Source: Dermacentor variabilis
Taxonomy: Eukaryota; Arthropoda; Arachnida; Ixodida; Ixodidae
Length of the DNA: 64,000 nucleotides
Reading direction: 5' to 3'
Assembly (NCBI RefSeq): GCF_050947875.1
Contig: NW_027460345.1
Location: forward strand, 36,404 to 100,403
Shown: positions 45,951-59,328 of the stretch, piece by piece
Position numbering within the stretch: the stretch's first letter is position 1
How the letters are laid out: each line of letters begins with the position of its first letter
Position numbers and translations under genes: made by a program
The notes under the pieces: model-generated
The model's input: only the letters and a program-made list of their open reading frames with translations
Told to the model about the DNA's origin: nothing
Databases searched by the model: none

Positions 45951-48674
45951 TCTTTTGGTAGACGCGGGCGTTGTTTTCTGCAAAACCACACGATATGCAT
46001 GCAAATGGTGCTTTTGGCAGAACGCGCACGTGGATTTCTACCAAACGACGTGAAAAGCATGCCGATGCTCCTCTTTTTAGCACCCGCACATGGATTTGTG
46101 CCAAAACGCGTTTTAAGCATGCACATGCATCTTTTGGTAGACACGGACGTTGTTTTCTGCAAAACCACACGATATGCATGCAAATGGTGCTTTTGGCAGA
46201 ACGCGCGCGTGGATTTCTACCAAACGACGTGAAAAGCATGCCGATGCTGCTATTTTTAGCACCCGCACATGGATTTGTGCCAAAACACGTTTGAAGCATG
46301 CACATGCATCTTTTGATAGACGCGGACGTTGTTTTCTGCAAAACCACACGATATGCATGCAAATGGTGCTTTTGGCAGAACGCGCGCCTGGATTTCTACC
46401 AAACGACGTGAAAAGCATGCCGAAGCTGCTCTTTTTAGCACGCGCACATGGATTTGTGCCAAAACGCGTTTTAAGCATGCGCATGCATCTTTTGGTAGAC
46501 GCGGACGTTGTTTTCTGCAAAACCACACGATATGCATGCAAATGGTGCTTTTGGCAGAACGCGCACGTGGATTTCTACCAAACGACGTGAAAACCATGCC
46601 GATGCTGCTCTTTTTAGCACCCGCACATGGATTTGTGCCAAAACGCGTTTTAAGCACGCACATGCATGTTTTGGTAGACGCGGACGCTGTTTTCTGCAAA
46701 ACCACACGATATGCATGCAAATGGTGCTTTTGGCAGAACGCGCGCGTGGATTTCTACCAAACGACGTGAAAAGCATGCCGAAGCTGCTCTTTTTAGCACC
46801 CGCACATAGATTTGTGCCAAAACGCGTTTTAAGCATGCGCATGCATCTTTTGGTGGACGCGGACGTTGTTTTCTGCAAAACCACTCGATATGCATGCAAA
46901 AGGCGCTTTTGGCAGAACGCGCACGTGGATTTCTACCAAATGACGTGAAAAGCATGCCGATGCTGCTCTTTTTAGCACCCGCACATGGATTTGTGCCAAA
47001 ACGCGTTTTAAGCATGCACATGTCTTTTGGTAGACACAGACGTTGTTTTCTGCAAAACCACACGATATGCATGCAAATGGTGCTTTTGGCAGAACGCGCG
47101 CGTGGATTTCTACCAAACGACGTGAAAAGCATGCCGATTCTGCTCTTTTTAGCACCCGCACACGGATTTGTGCCAAAAGGCGTTTTAAGCATGCACATGC
47201 ATCTTTTGGTAGACGCGGACGTTGTTTTCTGCAAAACCACACGATATGCATGCAAATGGTGCTTTTGGCAGAACGCGCACGTGGATGTCTACCAAACGAC
47301 GGGAAAAAAATGCCGATGCTGTTCTTTTTAGCACCCGCACATGGATTTGCGCCAAAACGCGTTTTAAGCATGCGCATGGATCTGTTGGTAGACGCGGACG
47401 TTGTTTTCTGCAAAACCACACGATATGCATGCAAATGGTGCTTTTGGCAGAACGCGCACGTGGATTTCTACCAAACGACGTGAAAACCATGCCGATGCTG
47501 CTCTTTTTAGCACCCGCACATGGATTTGTGCCAAAACGCGTTTTAAGCACGCACATGCATGTTTTGCTAGACGTGGACGTTGTTTTCTGCAAAACCACAC
47601 GATATGCATGCAAATGGTGCTTTTGGCAGAACGCGCACGTGGATTTCTACCAAACGACGTGAAAAGCATGCCGATGCTGCTCTTTTTAGCACCCGCACAT
47701 GGATTTGTGCCAAAACGCGTTTTAAGCAGCTCATGCATCTTTTGGTAGACGCGGACGCTGTTTTCTGCAAAACCACACGATATGCATGCAAATGGTGCTT
47801 TTGGCAGAACGCGCACGTGGATTTCTACCAAACGACGTGAAAAGCATGCCGATGCTGCTCTTTTTAGCACCCGCACATGGATTTGTGCCAAAACGCGATT
47901 TAAGCAGCACATGCATCTTTTGGTAGACGCGGACGCTGTTTTCTGCAAAACCACACGATATGCATGCAAATGGTGCTTTTGGCAGAACGCGCACGTGGAT
48001 TTCTACCAAACGACGTGAAAAGCATGCCGATGCTGCTCTTTTTAGCACCGCACATGGATTTGTGCCAAAACGCGATTTAAGCAGCACATGCATCTCTTGG
48101 TAGACGCGGACGCTGTTTTCTGCAAAACCACACGATATGCAAGCAAATGGTGCTTTTGGCAAAACGCGCACGTGAATTTCTACCAAACGACGAGAAAAGC
48201 ATGCCGATGCTGCTCTTTTTAGCACCCGCACATGGATTTGTGCCAAAACGCGTTTTAAACATGCGCATGGATCGTTTGGTAGACGCGGACGTTGTTTTCT
48301 GCAAAACCACACGATATGCATGCAAATGGTGCTTTGGCAGAACGCGCACGTGGATTTCTACCGAACGACGTGAAAAGCATGTCGATGCTGCTGTTTTGAG
48401 CACCCACACATGGATTTGTGCCAAAACGCGTTTTAAGCATGCGCATGCATATTTTGGTAGACGCGGACGTTGTTTTCTGCAAAACCACACGATATGCATG
48501 CAAATGGTGCTTTTGGGAGAACGCGCACGTGGATTTCTACCAAACGACGTGAAAAGCATGCCGATGCTGCTCTTTTTAGCACCCGCACATTGATTTGTGC
48601 CAAAACGCGTTTTAAGCATGCACATGCATCTTTTGGTAGACGCGGACGTTGTTTTCTCCAAAACCACACGATAT
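44925..48674 (+). repeat. Domain D HOR unit, 21 monomers, 3,750 bp
   Basis: Delimited by a second tag, GATACTGC followed by CCGCACATTG, at 44,992 and 48,742. Positions 44.3-45.95 kb recur at 48.1-49.7 kb with the same 3,750-bp offset, including the odd CATTTCTGCCC..., written in the array as GGATTTCTGCCCAAACG, and the 1-bp-short GCATTCAATGG (45,284/49,034). Confidence 0.8.
46825..48075 (+). repeat. Block P, copy 3, with alternative right neighbour
   Basis: P markers at 46,852 (GGTGGACGCGG) and 47,018 (ACATGTCTTTTGG). Instead of block Q it continues with GACGGGAAAAAAATGCC (47,300; one A more than copy 1), GTTTTGCTAGACGTGG (47,561) and two AAGCAGC monomers (47,726 and 47,902) before block R near 48,070. 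Confidence 0.7.
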
Positions 48675-51600
48675 GCATGCAAATGGTGCTTTTGGCAGAA
48701 CGCGCGCGTGGATTTCTACCAAACGACGTGAAAAGCATGCCGATACTGCTCTTTTTAGCACCCGCACATTGATTTGTGCCAAAACGCGTTTTAAGCATGC
48801 ACATGCATCTTTTGGTAGACGCGGACGCTGTTTTCTGCAAAACCACACGATATGCATGCAAATGGTGCTTTTGGCAGAACGCGCACGTGGATTTCTACCA
48901 AACGACGTGAAAAGCATGCCAATGCTGCTCTTTTTAGCACCCGCACATGGATTTCTGCCCAAACGCGTTTTAAACATGCACATGCATCTTTTGGTAGACG
49001 CGGACGCTGTTTTCTGCAAAACCACACGATATGCATTCAATGGTGCTTTTGGCAGAACGCGCACGTGGATTTCTACCAAACGACGTGAAAAGCATGCCAA
49101 TGCTGCTCTTTTTAGCACCCGCACATGGAGTTGTGCCAAAACGCGTTTTAAGCATGCACATGCATCTTTTGGTAGACGCGGACGCTGTTTTCTGCAAAAC
49201 CACACGATATGCATGCAAATGGTGTATTTGGCAGAACGCGCACGTGGATTTCTACCAAACGACGTGAAAAGCATGCCGATGCTGCTCTTTTTAGCACCCG
49301 CACATGGATTTGTGCCAAAACGCGTTTTAAGCATGCGCATGCATCTTTTGGTAGACGCGGACGTTGTTTTCTGCAAAACCACACGATATGCATGCAAAAG
49401 GTGCTTTTGGCAGAACGCGCACGTGGATTTCTACCAAACGAGGTAAAAAGCATGCCGATGCTGCTCTTTTTAGCACCCGCACATGGATTTGTGCCAAAAC
49501 GCGTTTTAAGCATGCACATGCATCTTTTGGTAGACACGGACGTTGTTTTCTCCAAAACCACACGATGTGCATGCAAATGGTGCTTTTGGCAGAACGCGCG
49601 CGTGGATTTCTACCAAACGACGTGAAAAGCATGCCGATGTTGCTCTTTTTAGCACCCGCACATGGATTTGTGCCAAAAGGCTTTTAAGCATGCACATGCA
49701 TCTTTTGGTAGACGCGGGCGTTGTTTTCTGCAAAACCACACGATATGCATGCAAATGGTGCTTTTGGCAGAACGCGCACGTGGATTTCTACCAAACCACG
49801 TGAAAAGCATGCCGATGCTCCTCTTTTTAGCAACCGCACATGGATTTGTGCCAAAACGCATTTTAAGCATGCACATGCATCTTTTGGTAGACGCGGACGT
49901 TGTTTTCTGCAAAACCACACGATATGCATGCAAATGGTGCTTTTCGCAGAACGCGCACGTGGATTTCTACCAAACGACGTGAAAAGCATGCCAATGCTGC
50001 TCTTTTTAGCACCCGCACATGGATTTGCGCCAAAACGCGTTTGAAGCATGCACATGCATCTTTTGGTAGACGCGGACGTTGTTTTCTGCAAAACCACACG
50101 ATATGCATGCAAATGGTGCTTTTGGCAGAACGCGCACGTGGATTTCTACCAAACGACGTGAAAAGCATGCCAATGCTGCTCTTTTTAGCACCCGCGCATG
50201 GATTTGTGCCAAAACGCGTTTTAAGCAGCACATGCATCTCTTGGTAGACGCGGACGCTGTTTTCTGTAAAACCACACGATATGCATGCAAATGGTGCTTT
50301 TGGCAGAACGCGCTCGTGAATTTCTACCAAACGACGAGAAAAGCATGCCGATGCTGCTCTTTTTAGCACCCGCACATGGATTTGTGCCAAAACGCGTTTT
50401 AAGCATGCGCATGGATCTTTGGTAGACGCGGACGTTGTTTTCTGCAAAACCACACGATATGCATGCAAATGGTGCTTTTGGCAGAACGCGCACGTGGATT
50501 TCTACCAAACGACGTGAAAAACATGCCGATGCTGCTCTTTTTAGCACCCGCGCATGGATTTGTGCCAAAACGCGTTTTGAGCATGCGCATGGATCGTTTG
50601 GTAGACGCGGACGTTGTTTTCTGCAAAACCACACGATATGCATGCAAATGGTGCTTTTGGCAGAACGCGCACGTGGATTTCTACCAAACGACGTGCAAAC
50701 CATGACGATGGTGCTCTTTTTAGCACCCGCACATGGATTTGTGCCAAAACGCGTTTTAAGCATGCACATGCATGTTTTGGTAGACGCGGACGTTGTTTTC
50801 TGCAAAACCACACGATATGCATGCAAATGGTGCTTTTGGCAGAACGCGCGCGTGGATTTCTACCAAACGACGTGAAAAGCATGCCGAAGCTGCTCTTTTT
50901 AGCACCCGTACGTGGATTTGTGCCAAAACGCGTTTTAAGCATGCACATGCATCTTTTGGTAGACGCGGACGCTGTTTTCTGCAAAACCACACGATATGCA
51001 TGCAAATGGTGCTTTTGGCAGAACGCGCACGTGGATTTCTACCAAACGACGTGAAAAACATGCCGATGCTGCTCTTTTTAGCACCCGCCCATGGATTTGT
51101 GCCAAAACGCGTTTTGAGCATGCGCATGGATCGTTTGGTAGACGCGGACGTTGTTTTCTGCAAAACCACACGATATGCATGCAAATGGTGCTTTTGGCAG
51201 AACGCGCACGTGGATTTCTACCAAACGACGTGAAAACCATGACGATGCTGCTCTTTTTAGCACCCGCACATGGATTTGTGCCAAAACGCGTTTTAAGCAT
51301 GCACATGCATGTTTTGGTAGACGCGGACGTTGTTTTCTGCAAAACCACACGATATGCATGCAAATGGTGCTTTTGGCAGAACGCGCGCGTGGATTTCTAC
51401 CAAACGACGTGAAAAGCATGCCGAAGCTGCTCTTTTTAGCACCCGTACGTGGATTTGTGCCAAAACGCGTTTTAAGCATGCACATGCATCTTTTGGTAGA
51501 CGCGGACGCTGTTTTCTGCAAAACCACACGATATGCATGCACATGGTGCTTTTGGCAGAACGCGCACGTGGATTTCTACCAAACGACGTGAAAAGCATGC

Positions 51601-52070
51601 CAATGCTGCTCTTTTTAGCACCCGCACATGGATTTGTGCCAAAACGCGTTTGAAGCATGCACATGCATCTTTTGGTAGACGCGGACGTTGTTTTCTGCAA
51701 AACCACACGATATGCATGCAAATGGTGCTTTTGGCAGAACGCGCACGTGGATTTCTACCAAACGACGTGAAAAGCATGCCAATGCTGCTCTTTTTAGCAC
51801 GCGCGCATGGATTTGTGCCAAAACGCGTTTTAAGCAGCACATGCATCTCTTGGTAGACGCGGACGCTGTTTTCTGTAAAACCACACGATATGCATGCAAA
51901 TGGTGTTTTTGGCAGAACGCGCTCGTGAATTTCTACCAAACGACGAGAAAAGCATGCCGATGCTGCTCTTTTGAGCACCCGCACATGGATTTGTGCCAAA
52001 ACGCGTTTTAAGCATGCACATGCATCTTTTGGTAGACACGGACGTTGTTTTCTGCAAAACCACACGATAT
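48675..52070 (+). repeat. Domain D HOR unit, 19 monomers, 3,396 bp
   Basis: Tags at 48,742 and 52,138. The left third copies the preceding unit at offset 3,750. The middle and right (about 49.7-52.0 kb) are domain C-like, with GGGCGTTG, CGCTCGTGAATTTC, GATCGTTTGG, CATGACGATG and AAGCAGCACATG. It also holds a local repeat of the GTTTTGAGCATGCGCATGG monomer at 50,575 and 51,112. Confidence 0.75.
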
Positions 52071-55000
52071 GCATGCAAATGGTGCTTTTGGCAGAACGCG
52101 CGCGTGGATTTCTACCAAACGACGTGAAAAGCATGCCGATACTGCTCTTTTTAGCACCCGCACATTGATTTGTGCCAAAACGCGTTTTAAGCATGCACAT
52201 GCATCTTTTGGTAGACGCGGACGCTGTTTTCTGCAAAACCACACGATATGCATGCAAATGGTGCTTTTGGCAGAACGCGCACGTGGATTTCTACCAAACG
52301 ACGTGAAAAGCATGCCGATGCTGCTCTTTTTAGCACCCGCACATGGATTTGTGCCAAAAGGCTTTTAAGCATGCACATGCATCTTTTGGTAGACGCGGGC
52401 GTTGTTTTCTGCAAAACCACACGATATGCATGCAAATGGTGTATTTGGCGGAACGCGCACGTGGATTTCTACCAAACGACGTGAAAAGCATGCCGATGCT
52501 GCTCTTTTTAGCACCCGCACATGGATTTGTGCCAAAACGCGTTTTAAGCATGCGCATGCATCTTTTGGTAGACGCGGACGTTGTTTTCTGCAAAACCACA
52601 CGATATGCATGCAAAAGGTGCTTTTGGCAGAACGCGCACGTGGATTTCTACCAAACGAGGTAAAAAGCATGCCGATGCTGCTCTTTTTAGCACCCGCACA
52701 TGGATTTGTGCCAAAACGCGTTTTAAGCATGCACATGCATCTTTTGGTAGACACGGACGTTGTTTTCTCCAAAACCACACGATGTGCATGCAAATGGTGC
52801 TTTTGGCAGAACGCGCGCGTGGATTTCTACCAAACGACGTGAAAAGCATGCCGATGCTGCTCTTTTTAGCACCCGCACATGGATTTGTGCCAAAAGGCTT
52901 TTAAGCATGCACAAGCATCTTTTGGTAGACGCGGGCGTTGTTTTCTGCAAAACCACACGATATGCATGCAAATGGTGCTTTTGGCAGAACGCGCACGTGG
53001 ATTTCTACCAAACGACGTGAAAAGCATGCCGATGCTCCTCTTTTTAGCACCCGCACATGGATTTGTGCCAAAACGCATTTTAAGCATGCACATGCATCTT
53101 TTGGTAGACGCGGACGTTGTTTTCTGCAAAACCACACGATATGCATGCAAATGGTGCTTTTGGCAGAACGCGCACGTGGATTTCTACCAAACGACGTGAA
53201 AAGCATGCCAATGCTGCTCTTTTTAGCACCCGCACATGGATTTGTGCCAAAACGCGTTTGAAGCATGCACATGCATCTTTTGGTAGACGCGGACGTTGTT
53301 TTCTGCAAAACCACACGATATGCATGCAAATGGTGCTTTTGGCAGAACGCGCACGTGGATTTCTACCGAACGACGTGAAAAGCATGCCAATGCTGCTCTT
53401 TTTAGAACCCGCGCATGGATTTGTGCCAAAACGCGTTTTAAGCATGCACATGCATGTTTTGGTAGACGCGGACGTTGTTTTCTGCAAAACCACACGATAT
53501 GCATGCAAATGGTGCTTTTGGCAGAACGCGCGCGTGGATTTCTACCAAACGACGAGAAAAGCATGCCGATGCTGCTCTTTTTAGCACCCGCACATGGATT
53601 TGTGCCAAAACGCGTTTTAAGCATGCGCATGGATCTTTTGGTAGACGCGGACGTTGTTTTCTGCAAAACCACACGATAAGCATGCAAATGGTGCTTTTGG
53701 CAGAACGCGCACGTGGATTTCTACCAAACGACGTGAAAAACATGCCGATGCTGCTCTTTTTAGCACCCGCCCATGGATTTGTGCCAAAACGCGTTTTGAG
53801 CATGCGCATGGATCTTTTGGTAGACGCGGACGTTGTTTTCTGCAAAACCACACGATATGCATGCAAATGGTGCTTTTGGCAGAACGCGCACGTGGATTTC
53901 TACCAAACGACGTGAAAACCATGACGATGCTGCTCTTTTTAGCACCCGCACATGGATTTGTGCCAAAACGCGTTTTAAGCATGCACATGCATGTTTTGGT
54001 AGACGCGGACGTTGTTTTCTGCAAAACCACACGATATGCATGCAAATGGTGCTTTTGGCAGAACGCGCGCGTGGATTTCTACCAAACGACGTGAAAAGCA
54101 TGCCGAAGCTGCTCTTTTTAGCACCCGTACGTGGATTTGTGCCAAAACGCGTTTTAAGCATGCACATGCATCTTTTGGTAGACGCGGACGTTGTTTTCTG
54201 CAAAACCACTCGATATGCATGCAAAAGGTGCTTTTGGCAGAACGCGCACGTGGATTTCTACCAAATGACGTGAAAAGCACGCCGATGCTGCTCTTTTTAG
54301 CACCCGCACATGGATTTGTGCCAAAACGCGTTTTAAGCATGCACATGCATCTTTTGGTAGACGCGGACGCTGTTTTCTGCAAAACCACACGATATGCATG
54401 CAAAAGGTGCTTTTGGCAGAACGCGCACGTGGATTTCTACCAAATGACGTGAAAAGCATGCCGATGCTGCTCTTTTTAGCACCCGCACATGGATTTGTGC
54501 CAAAACGCGTTTTAAGCATGCACATGCATCTTTTGGTAGACACGGACTTTGTTTTCTGCAAAACCACACGATATGCATGCAAATGGTGCTTTTGGCAGAA
54601 CGCGCGCGTGGATTTCTACCAAACGACGTGAAAAGCATGCCGATTCTGCTCTTTTTAGCACCCGCACATGGATTTGTGCCAAAAGGCGTTTTAAGCATGC
54701 ACATGCATCTTTTGGTAGACGCGGACGTTGTTTTCTGCAAAACCACACGATATGCATGCAAATGGTGCTTTTGGCAGAACGCGCACGTGGATTTCTACCA
54801 AACGACGTGAAAAACATGCCGATGCTGCTCTTTTTAGCACCCGCACATGGATTTGCGCCAAAACGCGTTTTAAGCATGCGCATGGATCTTTTGGTAGACG
54901 CGGACGTTGTTTTCTGCAAAACCACACGATATGCATGCAAATGGTGCTTTTGGCAGAACGCGCACGTGGATTTCTACCAAACGACGTGAAAACCATGCCG

Positions 55001-55224
55001 ATGCTGCTCTTTTTAGCACCCGCACATGGATTTGTGCCAAAAACGCGTTTTAAGCACGCACATGCATGTTTTGCTAGACGCGGACGTTGTTTTCTGCAAA
55101 ACCACACGATATGCATGCAAATGGTGCTTTTGGCAGAACGCGCGCGTGGATTTCTACCAAACGACGTGAAAAGCATGCCGAAGCTGCTCTTTTTAGCACC
55201 CGCACATAGATTTGTGCCAAAACG

Positions 55225-57170
55225 CGTTTTAAGCATGCACATGCATCTTTTGGTGGACGCGGACGTTGTTTTCTGCAAAACCACTCGATATGCATGCAAA
55301 AGGCGCTTTTGGCAGAACGCGCACGTGGATTTCTACCAAATGACGTGAAAAGCATGCCGATGCTGCTCTTTTTAGCACCCGCACATGGATTTGTGCCAAA
55401 ACACGTTTTAAGCATGCACATGTCTTTTGGTAGACACAGACGTTGTTTTCTGCAAAACCACACGATATGCATGCAAATGGTGCTTTTGGCAGAACGCGCG
55501 CGTGGATTTCTACTAAACGACGTGAAAAGCATGCCGATTCTGCTCTTTTTAGCACCCGCACATGGATTTGTGCCAAAAGGCGTTTTAAGCATGCACATAC
55601 ATCTTTTGGTAGACGCGGACGTTGTTTTCTGCAAAACCACACGATATGCATGCAAATGGTGCTTTTGGCAGAACGCGCACGTGGATTTCTACCAAACGAC
55701 GTGAAAAGCTTGCCGACGCTGCTCTTTTTAGCACCCGCACATGTATTTGTGCCAAAACGCGTTCTAAGCATGCACATGCATCTTTTGGTAGACGCGGACG
55801 TTGTTTTCTGCAAAACCACACGATATGCATGCAAATGGTGCTTTTGGTAGAACGCGCACGTGGATTTCTACCAAACGACGTGAAAAGCATGCCAATGCTG
55901 CTCTTTTTAGCACCCCCACAGGGATTTGTGCCAAAACGCGTTTTAAGCATGCACATGCATCTTTTGGTAGACGCGGACGCTGTTTTCTGCAAAACCACAC
56001 GATTTGCATGCAAATGGTGCTTTGGCAAAACGCGCACGTGGATTTCTACCAAGCGACGTGAAAAGCATGCCGATGCTCCTCTTTTTAGCACCCGCACATG
56101 GATTTGTGCCAAAACGCGTTTTAAGCATGCACATGCATCTTTTGGTAGACGCGGACGTTGTTTTCTGCAAAACCACACGATATGCATGCAAATGGTGCTT
56201 TTGGAAGAACGCGCACGTGGATTTCTACCAAACGATGTGAAAAGCATGCCAATGCTGCTCTTTTTAGCACCCGCCCATGGATTTGTGCCAAAACGCGTTT
56301 TAAGCAGCTCATGCATCTTTTGGTAGACGCGGACGCTGTTTTCTGCAAAACCACACGATATGCATGCAAATGGTGCTTTTGGCAGAACGCGCACGTGGAT
56401 TTCTACCAAACGACGTGAAAAGCATGCCGATGCTGCTCTTTTTAGCACCCGCACATGGATTTGTGCCAAAACGCGATTTAAGCAGCACATGCATCTCTTG
56501 GTAGACGCGGACGCTGTTTTCTGCAAAACCACACGATATGCAAGCAAATGGTGCTTTTGGCAAAACGCGCACGTGAATTTCTACCAAACGACGAGAAAAG
56601 CATGCCGATGCTGCTCTTTTTAGCACCCGCACATGGATTTGTGCCAAAACGCGTTTTAAACATGCGCATGGATCGTTTGGTAGACGCGGACGTTGTTTTC
56701 TGCAAAACCACACGATATGCATGCAAATGGTGCTTTGGCAGAACGCGCACGTGGATTTCTACCGAACGACGTGAAAAGCATGCCTATGCTGCTGTTTTGA
56801 GCACCCACACATGGATTTGTGCCAAAACGCGTTTTAAGCATGCGCATGCATATTTTGGTAGACGCGGACGTTGTTTTCTGCAAAACCACACGATATGCAT
56901 GCAAATGGTGCTTTTGGGAGAACGCGCACGTGGATTTCTACCAAACGACGTGAAAAGCATGCCGATGCTGCTCTTTTTAGCACCCGCACATTGATTTGTG
57001 CCAAAACGCGTTTTAAGCATGCACATGCATCTTTTGGTAGACGCGGACGTTGTTTTCTCCAAAACCACACGATATGCATGCAAATGGTGCTTTTGGCAGA
57101 ACGCGCGCGTGGATTTCTACCAAACGACGTGAAAAGCATGCCGAAGCTGCTCTATTTAGCACCCGCACAT
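55225..57170 (+). repeat. Superblock P-Q-R, copy 2
   Basis: P markers at 55,252 and 55,418; Q marker ACCCCCACAGGG at 55,912; R begins near 56,460. It carries GTTCTAAGC (55,761), shared with copy 3 (GTTCTAAGC near 62,199) but not copy 1. Copies 2 and 3 are therefore the closer pair. R is cut short at about 57.1 kb, where domain E begins. Confidence 0.75.
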
Positions 57171-57359
57171 GGATTTGTGCCAAAACGCGTTTTAAGCATG
57201 CACATGCATCTTTTGGTAGACGCGGACGTTGTTTTCTGCAAAACCACACGATATGCATGCAAATGGTGCTTTTGGCAGAACGCGCGCGTGGATTTCTACC
57301 AAACGACGTGAAAAGCATGCCAATGCTGCTCTTTTTAGCACCCGCACATGGATTTGTGC

Positions 57360-59328
57360 TAAAACGCGTTTTAAGCATGCACATGCATCTTTTGGTAGAC
57401 GCGGACGCTGTTTTCTGCAAAACCACACGTTATGCATGCAAATGGTGCTTTTGGCAGAACGCGCACGTGGATTTCTACCAAACGACGTGAAAAGCATGCC
57501 AATGCTGCTCTTTTTAGCACCCGCACATGGATTTGTGCCAAAACGCGTTTTAAGCATGCACATGCATCTTTTGGTAGACGCGGACGCTGTTATCTGCAAA
57601 ACCACACGATATGCATGCAAATTATGTATTTGGCAATACGCGCACGTGGATTTCTACCAAACGACGTGAAAAGCATGCCGATGCTGCTCTTTTTAGCACC
57701 CGCACATGGATTTGTGCCAAAACGCGTTTTAAGCATGCACATGCATCTTTTGGTAGACGCGGACGTTGTTTTCTGCAAAACCACACAATATGCATGCAAA
57801 TGGTGCTTTTGGCAGAACGCGCACGTGGATTTCTACCAAACGACGTGAAAAGCATGCCAATGCTGCTCTTTTTAGCACCCGCACATGGATTTGTGCCAAA
57901 ACGCGTTTTAAGCATGCAGATGCATCTTTTGGTAGACGCGGACGCTGTTTTCTGCAAAACCACACGATATGCATGCAAATGGTGCTTTTGGCAGAACGCG
58001 CACGTGGATTTCTACCGAACGACGTGAAAAGCATGCCGATGCTGCTGTTTTGAGCACCCACACATAGATTTGTGCCAAAACGCGTTTTAAGCATGCGCAT
58101 GCATATTTTGGTAGACGCGGACGTTGTTTTCTCCAAAACCACAGGATATGCATGCAAATGGTGCTTTTGGCAGAACGCGCGCGTGGATTTCTACCAAACG
58201 ACGTGAAAAGCATGCCTATGCTGCTGTTTTGAGCACCCACACATGGATTTGTGCCAAAACGCGTTTTAAGCATGCGCATGCATATTTTGGTAGACGGGGA
58301 CGTTGTTTTCTGCAAAACCACACGATATGCATGCAAATGGTGCTTTTGGGAGAACGCGCACGTGGATTTCTACCAAACGACGTGAAAAGCATGCCGATGC
58401 TGCTCTTTTTAGCACCCGCACATTGATTTGTGCCAAAACGCGTTTTAAGCATGCACATGCATCTTTTGGTAGACGCGGACGTTGTTTTCTCCAAAACCAC
58501 ACGATATGCATGCAAATGGTGCTTTTGGCAGAACGCGCGCGTGGATTTCTACCAAACGACGTGAAAAGCATGCCGAAGCTGCTCTATTTAGCACCCGCAC
58601 ATGGATTTGTGCCAAAACGCGTTTTAAGCATGCACATGCATCTTTTGGTAGACGCGGACGTTGTTTTCTGCAAAACCACACGATATGCATGCAAATGGTG
58701 CTTTTGGCAGAACGCGCGCGTGGATTTCTACCAAACGACGTGAAAAGCATGCCGATGCTGCTCTTTTGAGCACCCGCACATGGATTTGTGCCAAAACGCG
58801 TTTTAAGCATGCACATGCATCTTTTGGTAGACACGGACGTTGTTTTCTGCAAAACCACACGATATGCATGCAAATGGTGCTTTTGGCAGAACGCGCGCGT
58901 GGATTTCTACCAAACGACGTGAAAAGCATGCCAATGCTGCTCTTTTTAGCACCCGCACATGGAGTTGTGCCAAAACGCGTTTTAAGCATGCACATGCATC
59001 TTTTGGTAGACGCGGACGCTGTTTTCTGCAAAACCACACGATATGCATGCAAATGGTGTATTTGGCAGAACGCGCACGTGGATTTCTACCAAACGACGTG
59101 AAAAGCATGCCGATGCTGCTCTTTTTAGCACCCGCACATGGATTTGTGCCAAAACGCGTTTTAAGCATGCACATGCATCTTTTGGTAGACGCGGACGTTG
59201 TTTTCTGCAAAACCACACGATATGCATGCAAATGGTGCTTTTGGCAGAACGTGCACGTGGATTTCTACCAAACGACGTGAAAAGCATGCCAATGCTGCTC
59301 TTTTTAGCACCCGCACATGGATTTGTGC
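57360..59328 (+). repeat. Domain E HOR unit, 11 monomers, 1,969 bp
   Basis: Defined by GTGCTAAAACGCG at each end. It contains GTTATCTGC, AATTATGTATTTGGCAATACG (57,620; the next unit reads AAAATATGTATTTGG), CCACACAATATG, GCAGATGCATC and CACCCACACATAG. Confidence 0.8.

Larger units (their letters stand above)
41601..57170 (+). repeat. Array domain D (mosaic of recurring blocks)
   Basis: Made of recurrent blocks in varying order. Block P has TTTTGGTGGACGCGG, a 2-bp-short ACATGTCTTTTGG, and AAAAGGCGTTTT. Block Q has ACCCCCACAGGG, CGATTTGCATGC, a 1-bp-short TGCTTTGGCAAAACG and AAGCAGCTCATGC. Block R has CGCGATTTAAGCAGC, GATCGTTTGG, TGCTTTGGCAGAACG, CACCCACACATGG and CCGCACATTG. Domain C-like stretches lie at about 49.7-52.0 and 52.9-54.2 kb. 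Boundaries approximate. Confidence 0.75.
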